Of a DNA stretch of 64,000 nt, positions 45,868 to 54,780 are shown one piece after another. Made by a program: the position numbers and the translations under genes. The notes beneath the pieces were generated by a model that was not told the origin of the DNA, ran no database searches, and saw only the letters and a program-made list of their open reading frames with translations. This stretch comes from PLanc-01 sp035342095 (GTDB lineage Bacteria; Planctomycetota; Phycisphaerae; Sedimentisphaerales; Anaerobacaceae), in the NCBI GenBank assembly GCA_035342095.1, contig DAOQWL010000015.1, positions 17,625 to 81,624 on the forward strand, written 5' to 3'. How positions within the stretch are numbered: the stretch's first letter is position 1; each line of letters starts with the position of its first letter.

Positions 45868-47703
45868 TCAACCTGCGATGGGCAGTTGGGCGACTCTGGA
45901 GAGAGCACAGAGAGCGAAGACGAGGGGGTACAGCTCTTCGAAATACCACAGCCGAGCGAAGTACAGGCCGATGGGCGAGGGCGGAAGCGATGTGCCGCAA
46001 TTCGTGTTCGCGATGAGCCACTGAACGCCTCGACACACTGCCTGCATCGCGGCCGATGAATCGCCGTGGAGCAAACAGGCCATTGCGAGGGCATCGACTG
46101 CCAGCGACGTTTCTTCAATCGAGGAGGCGACCGAGGCGTCGCCCCCCCACCCGCCATCGGCGTTCTGTGCCGACAGGAGCCATCGAGCCGCCCGTTCACA
46201 CAGGGGTCCTTCGAGTCCCGTCCGTCCCATCGCCGCCTGACAACTCGCCAGATGCCTCAGCACCCGGCTCGTCCCATAGACCGGGTTCTCCTGATTCCCG
46301 GCGGCCTGGTTCCCGAACCACAAGGGTGTCCAGGAGCCGTCCGAACGTTGAGATCCCTCCAGATAGTGCAGCGCCCTGCGCATGGCCTCTTCGGTCCGGC
46401 CTTTGAGCGAGTCGGGCAGCGAGGGCAGCCAGATGGCCATGGCCGCGACCGCATGGGCCGTGAGATCCGCAGCGCTCTTGTCGAAAGGCAGCTTCGTCCA
46501 TCCCCGACAGAAAGTGGGAATCCCTCCGTCGGCATTCTGGAGACCCAGAAGCCATTCGATGCCCGCGCAGACCGACGGAAGAGGAATGACAGAACCTGTG
46601 CGAGACAACTCGTGCAGGGCGAGGAGCGCGCCGGGCGTGTCATCCGCGTCGGGGACCGCGCCCACCAGGTCGGTCCAGGCCCAGCCGCCCGGCGCGGCCT
46701 GTGTATAGGGATGAATTGTGCGGTGCTGACACGACAGAAGCCAGTCCAGAAGCCCTTGCCGCTCGGAGGCCGATAACATCCGTTCGAGCCCCCCGGCGGA
46801 CAGCGCTGCGATGGCGAGCGTCGTCACCCAGCCGGCAAGATTCGTGTCGATGGGCCAGCTCCCATCGTCGCGGATCGAGGCCGTGAGGAACTGGACGCCC
46901 TTGGCGACAACGGGGTGCTCGCGATGCCCTGCGTCGGCCAGACTCATCACGACGAAGGACGTCAAAGGAGCCGCCTCCAGAAAGCCGCCGTTCTCGGGCT
47001 GGAGCGTACACAAGACCCGCAAGGTCTTCGCAACAGACAGGCGACGAATCGCCCAGGTGAGCGGATTGCGAGGCGCGCGGTGTTTGTGTCGCGCCTGCCC
47101 GATGGCGATCAACGCAGGCAGAGCGTAACTGACGACAGGCAGATGCAGCCACTTGAACAACCGATGGGGAAGCACCGCCAGTTCGAAAGGCAGCGGACGG
47201 ACCCGTCGCCACGCGCCCCCGGCGTCGCCGAGCCGACCCGCCAGGGCGCACATCGTCAGAATGGGCACGGAGAACGTGCGATCCTCGCCATACTGCGACT
47301 CGACAGCCCTCGCGAGCGATTGCGGATCGAGGCTCCCGGCTTTCCGCTGCAGCCAGGACTCCGTTCGTTCCACGCATCGGTCGCATGCATCTGAATCATC
47401 GGCAACAGCCATAGCGCTGTAGCACAGCATCGTCGTACTGAGGTTGCTCGGACTGCACACGGTGTCGCCCCAGCCGCCGTCGGCATTCTGATGTTCGCAG
47501 AGCCATTGCAGGCCGCGATCGACAAGCAACCGATGGCGATTGCCGTCCACGACAGCGAGGGCAAAGGCTGCGGTCGCAGTGGAAAGGGCGCTGCTCGACA
47601 AGCGTCCCTCCCAATGGCCGTGCGACCCGCGTGCGGCCAGCAGCTTCGCCTGCAAGCGGGCAATCGTCCCCTCCAGGGCCTTCTTGTCGATCTGTGGGTT
47701 CAT
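45868..47703 (-). CDS. Squalene-hopene cyclase-like class II terpene cyclase
   Basis: A 611-residue protein with the prenyltransferase/squalene-cyclase fold in two alpha-barrel domains. The protonating motif of class II cyclases, DxDD, is present as DADD at residues 352-355, the expected place. Several QW-type repeats are visible (QNADGGWGD, QPENGGFLE, QNADGGIPT, QNADGGWGG). The product could be a hopanoid or another cyclic terpenoid; the substrate is not decided. It is the last gene of the operon and overlaps the previous one by four bases (ATGA). Confidence 0.88.
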   Translation of the reverse strand: MNPQIDKKALEGTIARLQAKLLAARGSHGHWEGRLSSSALSTATAAFALAVVDGNRHRLLVDRGLQWLCEHQNADGGWGDTVCSPSNLSTTMLCYSAMAVADDSDACDRCVERTESWLQRKAGSLDPQSLARAVESQYGEDRTFSVPILTMCALAGRLGDAGGAWRRVRPLPFELAVLPHRLFKWLHLPVVSYALPALIAIGQARHKHRAPRNPLTWAIRRLSVAKTLRVLCTLQPENGGFLEAAPLTSFVVMSLADAGHREHPVVAKGVQFLTASIRDDGSWPIDTNLAGWVTTLAIAALSAGGLERMLSASERQGLLDWLLSCQHRTIHPYTQAAPGGWAWTDLVGAVPDADDTPGALLALHELSRTGSVIPLPSVCAGIEWLLGLQNADGGIPTFCRGWTKLPFDKSAADLTAHAVAAMAIWLPSLPDSLKGRTEEAMRRALHYLEGSQRSDGSWTPLWFGNQAAGNQENPVYGTSRVLRHLASCQAAMGRTGLEGPLCERAARWLLSAQNADGGWGGDASVASSIEETSLAVDALAMACLLHGDSSAAMQAVCRGVQWLIANTNCGTSLPPSPIGLYFARLWYFEELYPLVFALCALSRVAQLPIAG

Positions 47704-48581
47704 TCCGCGAGGGTCCCCAGGGCCAGCAGGCCGTAGTAGGTGTATTCGCAGTCCACGACGTCATCCGCCCAATGACCTCGAAAGCCGCCCTGCTTGTCCC
47801 AGAGGCTGTCCAGATAGTCCATGTGCTTGTCCTTCATCGCGCCCGCAGAAATCCCAAGCAGGGCCAGCGCGCGCAACGCGGTCGCGGTGGAGAGCAGATC
47901 GGGCACGCCGTGACTTTCTCCGAACCGGATCGCTTCGAAGCCGCCCAGCGGAGACACACGATCCAGGAGCCATCGGACCGCCGACTCCGGCACAGGGCAG
48001 CCGAGATCGTGGAGGACCGACACAGCGGCAGCCGTGGCGGGCGTCGCACCGGCTGTCATGGATGCCTCGTTCGCGTAGCCGCCGTCCGATCTCTGCAAGG
48101 ACGCGATGGACCGTGCCATGGCGTCCGCATCGGGGCAGTCGATTCCCAGGTCCTGCCAGGCGCCGAGGGCCAGGAAACTCCCATACGCACTGCCCTGCTC
48201 GGCGCCGGGCGCCATGTTGAAACCGCCGTCGCGCGAGCGATACTCCAGCAGATGTCGAGTCAGGATCTCGCCTCCACTGACATCCGACAGGTTCGCTCTG
48301 CAGCGGATCAGGGACGCCAGGTGCACGAGGTCCAGCGATTCGCCTGTCCCGAAGCCGTCGAGGTATCGGGTCACAAGATCGACTGCCAGATCGACGCCCA
48401 GCGACAGGGACGCTTCGAGTCCGAAGACGGTGTAGTACAGATCGCTTCGACCATCCCGACCCAGGAACCCCCCATCGTGCGAGAGGTGTCGGCGGAAGAA
48501 GCCCCCGACCGCCTTCGCGGACTCGCCCAACGCTTGGGGGGCCTTGCTCAGAGCCTCTCGCATGTCCAGTCGGATCGTCAT
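47700..48581 (-). CDS. Prenyltransferase/terpene cyclase-fold protein
   Basis: A 293-residue protein with repeats of the protein-prenyltransferase beta-subunit/squalene-cyclase fold (RSRDGGFNMAPG, QRSDGGYANE, PLGGFEAIRFGE, KQGGFRGHW). The C-terminal DCEYTYYGLLALG resembles the zinc-site end of geranylgeranyltransferase beta subunits. It is much shorter than squalene cyclases and lacks DxDD. It may transfer or cyclise a prenyl chain made by the fused synthase upstream. Start and stop overlap the neighbours by four bases each, indicating strict coupling. Confidence 0.8.
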   Translation of the reverse strand: MTIRLDMREALSKAPQALGESAKAVGGFFRRHLSHDGGFLGRDGRSDLYYTVFGLEASLSLGVDLAVDLVTRYLDGFGTGESLDLVHLASLIRCRANLSDVSGGEILTRHLLEYRSRDGGFNMAPGAEQGSAYGSFLALGAWQDLGIDCPDADAMARSIASLQRSDGGYANEASMTAGATPATAAAVSVLHDLGCPVPESAVRWLLDRVSPLGGFEAIRFGESHGVPDLLSTATALRALALLGISAGAMKDKHMDYLDSLWDKQGGFRGHWADDVVDCEYTYYGLLALGTLAE

Positions 48582-49963
48582 GGCAGCACTCCGGTCTCCG
48601 TCGATTCGCGCGGCGCGACGACGCTTGCCTGTCCGCTGATCTCCTCCGACGGCTCGCCCCCGGCAGCTTGAAGGGCGACGATCATCCTTCGCGCATCCCG
48701 CCTCAACACGGGCAGATGCCATCCGAAGAGCGCCGCGCCCGCGATGCACGCGGCGCCGCCCAACAGCACGGTGGCCGGCGCGCCGACGCGATGAGCAAGG
48801 ATCCCCGCCAGGAGCGAGCCGAAGGGCGCCATGCCCATGAACATCATCGAGTATACCGCCATGACCCGCCCTCGCAACTCATCCGGGATCAGCGACTGAA
48901 TGAGCGTGTTCGAGGCAGCCATCTCGATAATCATGGAGAAGCCGACCGGCACGAGCAGCGCCATCGAGAGCCAGAACGAGCGGGACTGCGAGAACAGTAT
49001 CAGGCCCACTCCGAAGCCCGCCGCACCCAGCGCGATCCAACTGCTCAAGCCGCGGATGCCCCTTCGCAGGGCGAGCACCAGGGCGCCCATCAGCGCTCCG
49101 ACCCCCGATGCGCCCATCAGCAGTCCCAGCCCTCGCGGGCCGCCGTGAAGAATCTGGTCCGCAAAGACCGGCATCAGCACCGCGTAGGGCATCCCCATGA
49201 GACTGACCAGACCGAGCAGCAGCAACAGGGCTCGAATCGGACCGGTGTGCGCGACGTAATGGAATCCTTCCAGGATGCTCACCAGCGCCGAACCGGGCAG
49301 CGGCACGCGGATCTGGGCAGTCACGTCCATCGACAGCAGGCTCGCGATCACCGCGAGGAAGCTGACCGCGTTGGCGAGGAAGCACCAGCCCTCGCCCACG
49401 CTGGCGACGAGGACGCCCGCTACGGCGGGTCCGACGATCCTGGCGCCGTTGATCATCGAGGAATTCAGGGCGATCGCATTGATGAGGTCCTCGCGCCCGA
49501 CCATATCAACGGCAAACGCCTGACGCGTCGGGATATCGACAGCGTTCACGACGCCGAGGAGCGAGGCCAGAACGAAGATATGCCAGACATGGACGCTGCC
49601 CGACAAGGTCAAACCCGCCAAGATGAAGGCCAGGAGCATGGCCGAGGTCTGCGTGCCCAGCAGGATGCGGTGGCGGTTGTACCGGTCGGCGACCGAGCCG
49701 CCGAGGGGGGCCAGCAGGAAGACCGGAATCTGGTTGGCGAACCCGACGAGTCCCAGCAAGGCGGCCGAGCCCGTGAGACGGTAGACGAGCCAGGACTGCG
49801 CCACCGCCTGCATCCACGTGCCGATCAGGGAAATGAGCTGGCCCCCGAAGAACAGGCGGTAGTTGCGGTGCCGCAAGGCTCGCACGACATGGGGAAACCC
49901 CGACCACCGCTCCTCGCCGGACCCGTTGCCACCACGATTCCCCAAGTCCGCGAGCTTATTCAT
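48578..49963 (-). CDS. MFS transporter (EntS-like)
   Basis: A 461-residue major facilitator with 12 predicted helices, resembling the EntS/MFS_3 group of exporters: RNYRLFFGGQLISLIGTWMQ at the N-terminus and GGSVADRYNRHRIL in the loop after helix 2. Within a terpenoid operon it could export the product or an intermediate. The start at 49963 overlaps the synthase stop by eight bases; the ribosome site there is weak, and an upstream start at 50020 is possible. Confidence 0.87.
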   Translation of the reverse strand: MNKLADLGNRGGNGSGEERWSGFPHVVRALRHRNYRLFFGGQLISLIGTWMQAVAQSWLVYRLTGSAALLGLVGFANQIPVFLLAPLGGSVADRYNRHRILLGTQTSAMLLAFILAGLTLSGSVHVWHIFVLASLLGVVNAVDIPTRQAFAVDMVGREDLINAIALNSSMINGARIVGPAVAGVLVASVGEGWCFLANAVSFLAVIASLLSMDVTAQIRVPLPGSALVSILEGFHYVAHTGPIRALLLLLGLVSLMGMPYAVLMPVFADQILHGGPRGLGLLMGASGVGALMGALVLALRRGIRGLSSWIALGAAGFGVGLILFSQSRSFWLSMALLVPVGFSMIIEMAASNTLIQSLIPDELRGRVMAVYSMMFMGMAPFGSLLAGILAHRVGAPATVLLGGAACIAGAALFGWHLPVLRRDARRMIVALQAAGGEPSEEISGQASVVAPRESTETGVLP

Positions 49964-51575
49964 GGCGTGGCGGGCGCTGGGCCAATGGATCGTTGCAGCA
50001 GCCCATGATCTCGAAATCATTGAACATCCTGGCGATCACGCGACGGAGCAGACCCTTGAGATTGGCGTTCTTCAGGGCGATCAGGCTCCCGATGGCCTGT
50101 GACTTGTACGTCTCCATGAGCCGCCATGCGGCCGCTTCGACCTCGGGCGAAGAACAGGGCACAGCAGCGCCCATCGCCTCGCAGGCCAGCGCCGGGAGGA
50201 TCGAGGGACGCTTGCCACGCAGGAGATCCTCGTGCGCAGGCGAGTGAAGATCGTCGAGATCGTCGCGGATCTGGTAGGCGATTCCGAGCGAATCGCTGTA
50301 TCGTCGGAGGGCCGCGTTGACCTGCTCGTCGCAGTCCGCCAGAATGGCGCCCAGGCCGAGCGCCACCTCGAAGGCCGGCGAGGTCTTCATGCGGAAGATG
50401 TCGAGGACCTCCGAGACCTGCAACGGCCTCGGCGCCCGCATCCAGGCCAGCTCGCTGCCCTGCCCCAGGCACAGACTGCGATGTCCCTGGGCGGCGGCCT
50501 GAAGGAGCCGGACCTTCTGTCCGTCGGGTGCATCCACCTCGGCCAGGAGCCGATACCCCTCGCCGAGCAGCAGGTCGCCCACGTTCAGCGCGATGGGCAC
50601 CCCGTGTTCGGCGTGCAGCGTCCGCTCGCCGTACCGCTCGTCGTCCCCGTCCTCGATGTCGTCATGGATCAGCGACGCCTTGTGGAAGCACTCGACGGCT
50701 ATCGCGACCTTTCGCAGGTCCGCCTCGCGGGAGAGGGCGTGATCGCCCGACAGGGCGCTGTAGGCGCAGACGGCGAGGAAGGGTCGCCATCGCTTGCCCG
50801 CCTTGGCCATCCAGTCCAGGGCCACCTGCTCCGTCGGGCTCGCGTGCGGCGCAATCGCACCGGCCAGGGCCTCTCGCGAGAACCAGTCGTTCACCTGACG
50901 GTGCAAGGCGTCCAGCTTGAATCGCTGCGTCTGGTCTTCGGTCGTCTGGTAGACAGCCTCCCAGAGCCATTCGAGGTCCACGCTCGTATTGGCGCAACCG
51001 TCCTGGAGCAGCGGGATCGCAATCCCCGGCACCGCGCCGGCCTCCATGTAGGGAAACACCCGTTCGAGGACGGACAGGCAACTGGCGCCGACGACCGCTT
51101 CGATCTGCCCGGTCTCGATCAGGGACATGACGACGGGCGATCCCTCCGCGACCAGCACGGCGTATCCGAGCTGTTCCGCCTGGCTCTTGAGATCGCCGAT
51201 CACACAGCGCCCGCAGTGCTCGCACAACAATCCGACCTCATCGAATTGCGCGGGACATCCCTGGGCGTCTCGAAGGCACTTGGGCAGCAGGAGCAGACGC
51301 TTCTCGTAGGGGATGGCCGCCACCGTGTCGCGCCAGACCTCGTTGTTGAGCAGGACCGCCGCGAAGTCGGTGTACTTCGAGTCCATGCCCACCTGTCGGA
51401 GCACGGCGCCCGTGTGGGTCCGCAGTTCCTCGATGCCCAGCGGCGGCACCGGGCGCTCTCGCGAAACGTATGTGCGGATCGCCTCCAGCAGTTTGTCGCG
51501 CGCGCGTTTGCTCTGCGGGACATTGTCCTGGGGTTGCCGCAGGGGCCTGGCCGCAATGACACGGTCATCCGCCAT
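49956..51575 (-). CDS. DUF116 - polyprenyl diphosphate synthase fusion
   Basis: A 539-residue two-domain protein. Residues about 90-210 match DUF116, with a cysteine set PKCLRDAQGCP...CEHCGRC that looks metal- or Fe-S-binding. Residues about 240-510 are a trans-polyprenyl synthase: GKRWRP, the first Asp-rich motif HDDIED (305-309) and the second RDDLDD (438-442). The enzyme condenses isopentenyl diphosphate into C15-C20 or longer chains; length is not decided. The fusion is unusual and suggests that redox or metal state is linked to prenyl synthesis. The ATG at 51575 follows GAGGAG. Confidence 0.88.
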   Translation of the reverse strand: MADDRVIAARPLRQPQDNVPQSKRARDKLLEAIRTYVSRERPVPPLGIEELRTHTGAVLRQVGMDSKYTDFAAVLLNNEVWRDTVAAIPYEKRLLLLPKCLRDAQGCPAQFDEVGLLCEHCGRCVIGDLKSQAEQLGYAVLVAEGSPVVMSLIETGQIEAVVGASCLSVLERVFPYMEAGAVPGIAIPLLQDGCANTSVDLEWLWEAVYQTTEDQTQRFKLDALHRQVNDWFSREALAGAIAPHASPTEQVALDWMAKAGKRWRPFLAVCAYSALSGDHALSREADLRKVAIAVECFHKASLIHDDIEDGDDERYGERTLHAEHGVPIALNVGDLLLGEGYRLLAEVDAPDGQKVRLLQAAAQGHRSLCLGQGSELAWMRAPRPLQVSEVLDIFRMKTSPAFEVALGLGAILADCDEQVNAALRRYSDSLGIAYQIRDDLDDLHSPAHEDLLRGKRPSILPALACEAMGAAVPCSSPEVEAAAWRLMETYKSQAIGSLIALKNANLKGLLRRVIARMFNDFEIMGCCNDPLAQRPPRHE

Positions 51576-51619
51576 ACGCTTGCTTCTCCTCAATCACGGC
51601 GGGTCCGGCTCGTAGAGAT

Positions 51620-52531
51620 TCACTCATCGCGTTTGTCCCCCTTGCCGCCCCCGGACGGCGACTTCGATTGCCGAATCACGCGCTGCATCTCCTCGCGGGA
51701 CAACGAAGCCAGGACCTCATCAGGGATGTCCAGGTCGCGTCGGAGGCCGTCCAGCGTCGGGCAGGATCGACCGGCATCGCCCGGCTCGGTCGAGAACCGC
51801 TTGCCCGCGGCGCTGCGACTGCGGATTCGCTCGTACACGTCGCCCGCAACCACAGGTTTCTCCTGTCCCGTCGTCGGATCGAGGCACTCATCGCCGTTGA
51901 TTGGCGGGTCCGCGTACTTCGGGAAGATGATCGCCTTGCGGGGACACATCCGCGCACAGGCCGGGCAGTTCGTCTTGCAGCCGGAAGGCTTCTGCACAGT
52001 GACCTGGCCCTCCTCCGACAGACCATAGACTCCGAACAAACAGAAGTTCATGCACTGTTTGCAGTTGACGCACCGATCGTAGTCGATCACCGGGAACCAG
52101 GGAACCCAAGGAGATTGATGATTGATGATTGACGATTGACGATTGGACGCGGAAGACACGGACTTCCCTTCAATCATCAATAATCCATCATCCTTCATCA
52201 ATTCACGAGTGATCTCGTCCGGCGACTGCGTCCTCATGTTGAAGAAGCGCACCCGCTCGTGGGAGAGCGACACGCCGGCCGCGTGAAAGAGCCATCGGAC
52301 AGCGCGGGGAAAACACGCCACGATGCTCAACGACGCACTGGATGCCCAGTCCCGCAGACGAAGGTCCCGATTGGCGGCCAAGCCGCAGAGATCCGCGACC
52401 ACCTGGACTCGTGCACCGCTCTCCGAGAGCAGACGAAGCACTTCGGTCTTGGTGGCCCGGGAAATGACGTCATAATGGACGCAGTTGCACACAAGGACAA
52501 GCTGCTGTCCGGCGGGCCGGCCTTCTGTCAT
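51620..52531 (-). CDS. 4Fe-4S ferredoxin-domain protein with in-frame repeat insertion
   Basis: A 303-residue protein. The N-terminal 100 residues form a Rossmann-like domain with cysteines (VCNCVHYDV, DLCGLAA). Two clusters follow: CVNCKQCMNFC and CKTNCPACARMCP. Between them, a Ser/Asn/Gln-rich stretch containing SSIINHQSP is encoded by a repeat (52113-52203). It is the first gene of the terpenoid operon, so it may pass electrons to, or deliver a cluster to, the DUF116 domain; this is inferred from position. Confidence 0.82.
   Translation of the reverse strand: MTEGRPAGQQLVLVCNCVHYDVISRATKTEVLRLLSESGARVQVVADLCGLAANRDLRLRDWASSASLSIVACFPRAVRWLFHAAGVSLSHERVRFFNMRTQSPDEITRELMKDDGLLMIEGKSVSSASNRQSSIINHQSPWVPWFPVIDYDRCVNCKQCMNFCLFGVYGLSEEGQVTVQKPSGCKTNCPACARMCPRKAIIFPKYADPPINGDECLDPTTGQEKPVVAGDVYERIRSRSAAGKRFSTEPGDAGRSCPTLDGLRRDLDIPDEVLASLSREEMQRVIRQSKSPSGGGKGDKRDE
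52113..52203. repeat. Heptamer tandem and inverted repeat inside the Fe-S protein gene
   Basis: Five copies of a 7-mer (GATTGAT/GATTGAC) occupy 52113-52147. The opposite arm (about 52169-52203) carries the complementary TCAATCATCAA wording. The frame stays open through it and adds about 30 residues absent from the ferredoxin fold. AT-rich unlike its surroundings. Confidence 0.7.
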
Positions 52532-52676
52532 AACCTATTGTCCTATCTTACGATACGTTCATCACGATTAGCCCGGTCCGCCCGGGCTCCATCGACGCCT
52601 CTCGACGTCCCAGCCGCTCCATTGTACCATTTTCTCGCTGTCGATGTTCGCCTGATCTTCCGGCGGATCCCCGGTA

Positions 52677-53918
52677 TCAGGAGCCGGCGCCGATGTCGTA
52701 GGCCATCAGGGCATCGCCATGGCGGATGTACAACCGCTTGTGGGCAATCGTCGGGTGGGCCCAATGCTCATTGGTGCCGGCAGTGACAGAGAATTGGCCC
52801 GTCGGCTCAAACGCGGCCGGACCGGGCTTGACCAGGCGCATCGTGCCATCGACGCCGTAGACGTAGAGCATACCGTCCGCCGCAACCACGACGCCCTGCT
52901 TGACCTCCGGCGCGGTCCACAACACCTTGCCTGTCTTCCAGTCCAGGCAGACGAGACCTTTGTTGGCGCTCTGGGCGGTGCCGTAGATGCAGCCGTCGAT
53001 CAGGACGGTGCCCTGCATCTGGCAATCGAGCGTCCTGTCCGCCCACTTGGGCTCCGCGGTCGGGCTGCTCTCGGCCAGGGACAGCATGGCGCTGCCCGTC
53101 CCCATGCCCGAGCAGACGAAGACCATTCCATCCGCGTAGAGCGGCGGATTGGGTTGCACCGCGGCCCGGTGGGGATAGTCGTGCCGCCAGACGACTTGGC
53201 CGTCGGCGGGATTGACCGCGACGACGCCTCCGCCCAGCATGGTGATAATGAGCGAACGACCGCCGTCACGGATGATCCGAGCGGAGCAGTAACCGGTCGT
53301 CTGGCTCAGGCCCTTGGTCTGCCACAGCGTTTCGCCTGTGTTCTTGTCCAGAGCCACGAGCGAGGCATCAGGTCCGCCGGGCGAGCAGATCACTTTGTCG
53401 CCATCCACGAGCACGGATTCGGCAAAGCCGAACTGGGCCTGCTTGGGCCCGAACCGCTCGACGAGGTCCACGGTCTTGAGCACCTGCCCCTTCGCTGCGT
53501 CCAGAATGACCAGCTTGGCGAAGCCCGTCATGACAAAGACCTGGTCGCCATCGACGGTGGGAGAGCCGCGAGTGCCCGCGACCGCCGGACCGCGTTTCTC
53601 CAGTTCAGGACCATATGCCGTCTTCCATTTGGGCGAGCCGTCCAGGTTGAAGGCGAAGAGATACCCCTGCTTCTGGTCGTCCATCCCGGTGACGTAGACC
53701 GTGCCGTTGACGACGACGGCGGAGGAGTAGCCTTGGCCCAGTCCCTGGACACTCCAAGCGAGCTTGGGTCCCCCTTCGGGCCACTGCTTCAACAGCCCGG
53801 TCTCCGGGAACTGGCCGTCGCCGGCCGGACCGCGGAATCGAGGACAATCCCCAGCCAAAGCCACCATAGCCAGACCTGCCACCAGGACAACCGCTGCGAC
53901 AATCACGTTCTTCGTCAT
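52677..53918 (-). CDS. Exported PQQ-like beta-propeller protein
   Basis: A 413-residue exported propeller: signal peptide (residues 1-22), the DCPRFRGPAGDGQF opening common to the planctomycete 'PQQ-binding-like' group, then blades such as LDKNTGETLWQT, VNPADGQVVWRH and LDWKTGKVLWTA. GGAGAT precedes the ATG. It probably binds ligands or scaffolds in the periplasm; no dehydrogenase active site was found. Confidence 0.87.
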   Translation of the reverse strand: MTKNVIVAAVVLVAGLAMVALAGDCPRFRGPAGDGQFPETGLLKQWPEGGPKLAWSVQGLGQGYSSAVVVNGTVYVTGMDDQKQGYLFAFNLDGSPKWKTAYGPELEKRGPAVAGTRGSPTVDGDQVFVMTGFAKLVILDAAKGQVLKTVDLVERFGPKQAQFGFAESVLVDGDKVICSPGGPDASLVALDKNTGETLWQTKGLSQTTGYCSARIIRDGGRSLIITMLGGGVVAVNPADGQVVWRHDYPHRAAVQPNPPLYADGMVFVCSGMGTGSAMLSLAESSPTAEPKWADRTLDCQMQGTVLIDGCIYGTAQSANKGLVCLDWKTGKVLWTAPEVKQGVVVAADGMLYVYGVDGTMRLVKPGPAAFEPTGQFSVTAGTNEHWAHPTIAHKRLYIRHGDALMAYDIGAGS

Positions 53919-53980
53919 GACGCATCTCCTTCACAAGTCTCGTATCCGATCCTATCGAACTGACATCTCGTCACATCGTG

Positions 53981-54238
53981 TCATGCCGGATAGCCGACGG
54001 TCCGCGCAAAGAGCACCCGCTGTTGGGGGCGCAGTTTGAACTCCCCAATTGTACTGTCCTTGTCGCAGTTGTGGAACCAGGCTGCCAATACCGACTCGCC
54101 CTCATCTTCCTCAAGCTTGGGCAGCAGGATGGGCTGTAGTTCTGCGGTTGGCTGCGCCGTTTCCTGTGCCAGGCCGGACGCCGAACCAGCCAGTACGACC
54201 AAGGCCGGCATCGTCTTCACGAAGCGTCTGCGATCCAT
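53981..54238 (-). CDS. Small TAT-signal protein of unknown function
   Basis: An 85-residue product. The first 25 residues read as a twin-arginine signal (MDRRRFVKTMPALVVL). The mature part is short and acidic with one cysteine (FHNCDK). A very strong GGAGGT ribosome site supports the start. The function is unknown. It follows the flavin-protein gene on the same strand. Confidence 0.65.
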   Translation of the reverse strand: MDRRRFVKTMPALVVLAGSASGLAQETAQPTAELQPILLPKLEEDEGESVLAAWFHNCDKDSTIGEFKLRPQQRVLFARTVGYPA

Positions 54239-54305
54239 GGGGCACCTCCTTATCTGAAGATACAATACAAAGGGCCCGCGACGTACGAAAGCAAATCCTC
54301 GCGGC

Positions 54306-54710
54306 CTAGAGCTTGATTGTTTGCGGCGGCTTGCCGCTGAAATCGGCAATCGTCGCGAAGGCTCCGTCCAGGTAGAAGATCTCGAAGATCGGGTTGTCCG
54401 GCGTCTTGTAGATCGACTTGACGAGCGGGTTCCCGTCCTGAATCTTCGCCTTGAGCGAGATGTCCTTTGAGAATACGACCTTGCCGCTCAGACGCAGCCA
54501 GGAGAAGTTCTCGCCGGAAGCACAGAATTCGACGTGCGGATGCTTCTGCATTTCCCGGAACACGGGCTTCTGACTGGACGTGCAGAAGTAGAGTCTTCCG
54601 CCTTCTTCCAGCATGAACTGAAAGGGACGGACCTTGGGCCTGTCGTCCAGCCCGATGGTGGCGAGATACTGGACCTGGCTCCTGGTCAAGAAATTGGCTA
54701 CGACACTCAT
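54306..54710 (-). CDS. Pyridoxamine 5'-phosphate oxidase-family (flavin-binding) protein
   Basis: A 134-residue split-barrel protein. LTRSQVQYLATIGLDDRPKV and PFQFMLEEGGRLYFCTSSQKP are the standard opening of this family; FMN or F420/haem-like cofactors bind there. Substrate unknown. The promoter region contains a palindrome that is also found at the neighbouring MarR promoter. The ATG at 54710 has an AAGGAG site. Confidence 0.85.
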   Translation of the reverse strand: MSVVANFLTRSQVQYLATIGLDDRPKVRPFQFMLEEGGRLYFCTSSQKPVFREMQKHPHVEFCASGENFSWLRLSGKVVFSKDISLKAKIQDGNPLVKSIYKTPDNPIFEIFYLDGAFATIADFSGKPPQTIKL

Positions 54711-54746
54711 GACAGACGCTCCTTTCTCGTGTTGAAACACAACCCT

Positions 54747-54775
54747 AATTGTTCGTATACGAACTAGTTAGACAA
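54747..54775 (-). promoter_or_regulatory. Promoter with MarR-type operator for the flavin-protein gene
   Basis: Minus-strand TTGTCT and ACAATT, 17 bases apart. The perfect palindrome GTTCGTATACGAAC (54751-54764) lies almost wholly in the spacer. Confidence 0.6.
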
Positions 54776-54780
54776 AAAGA

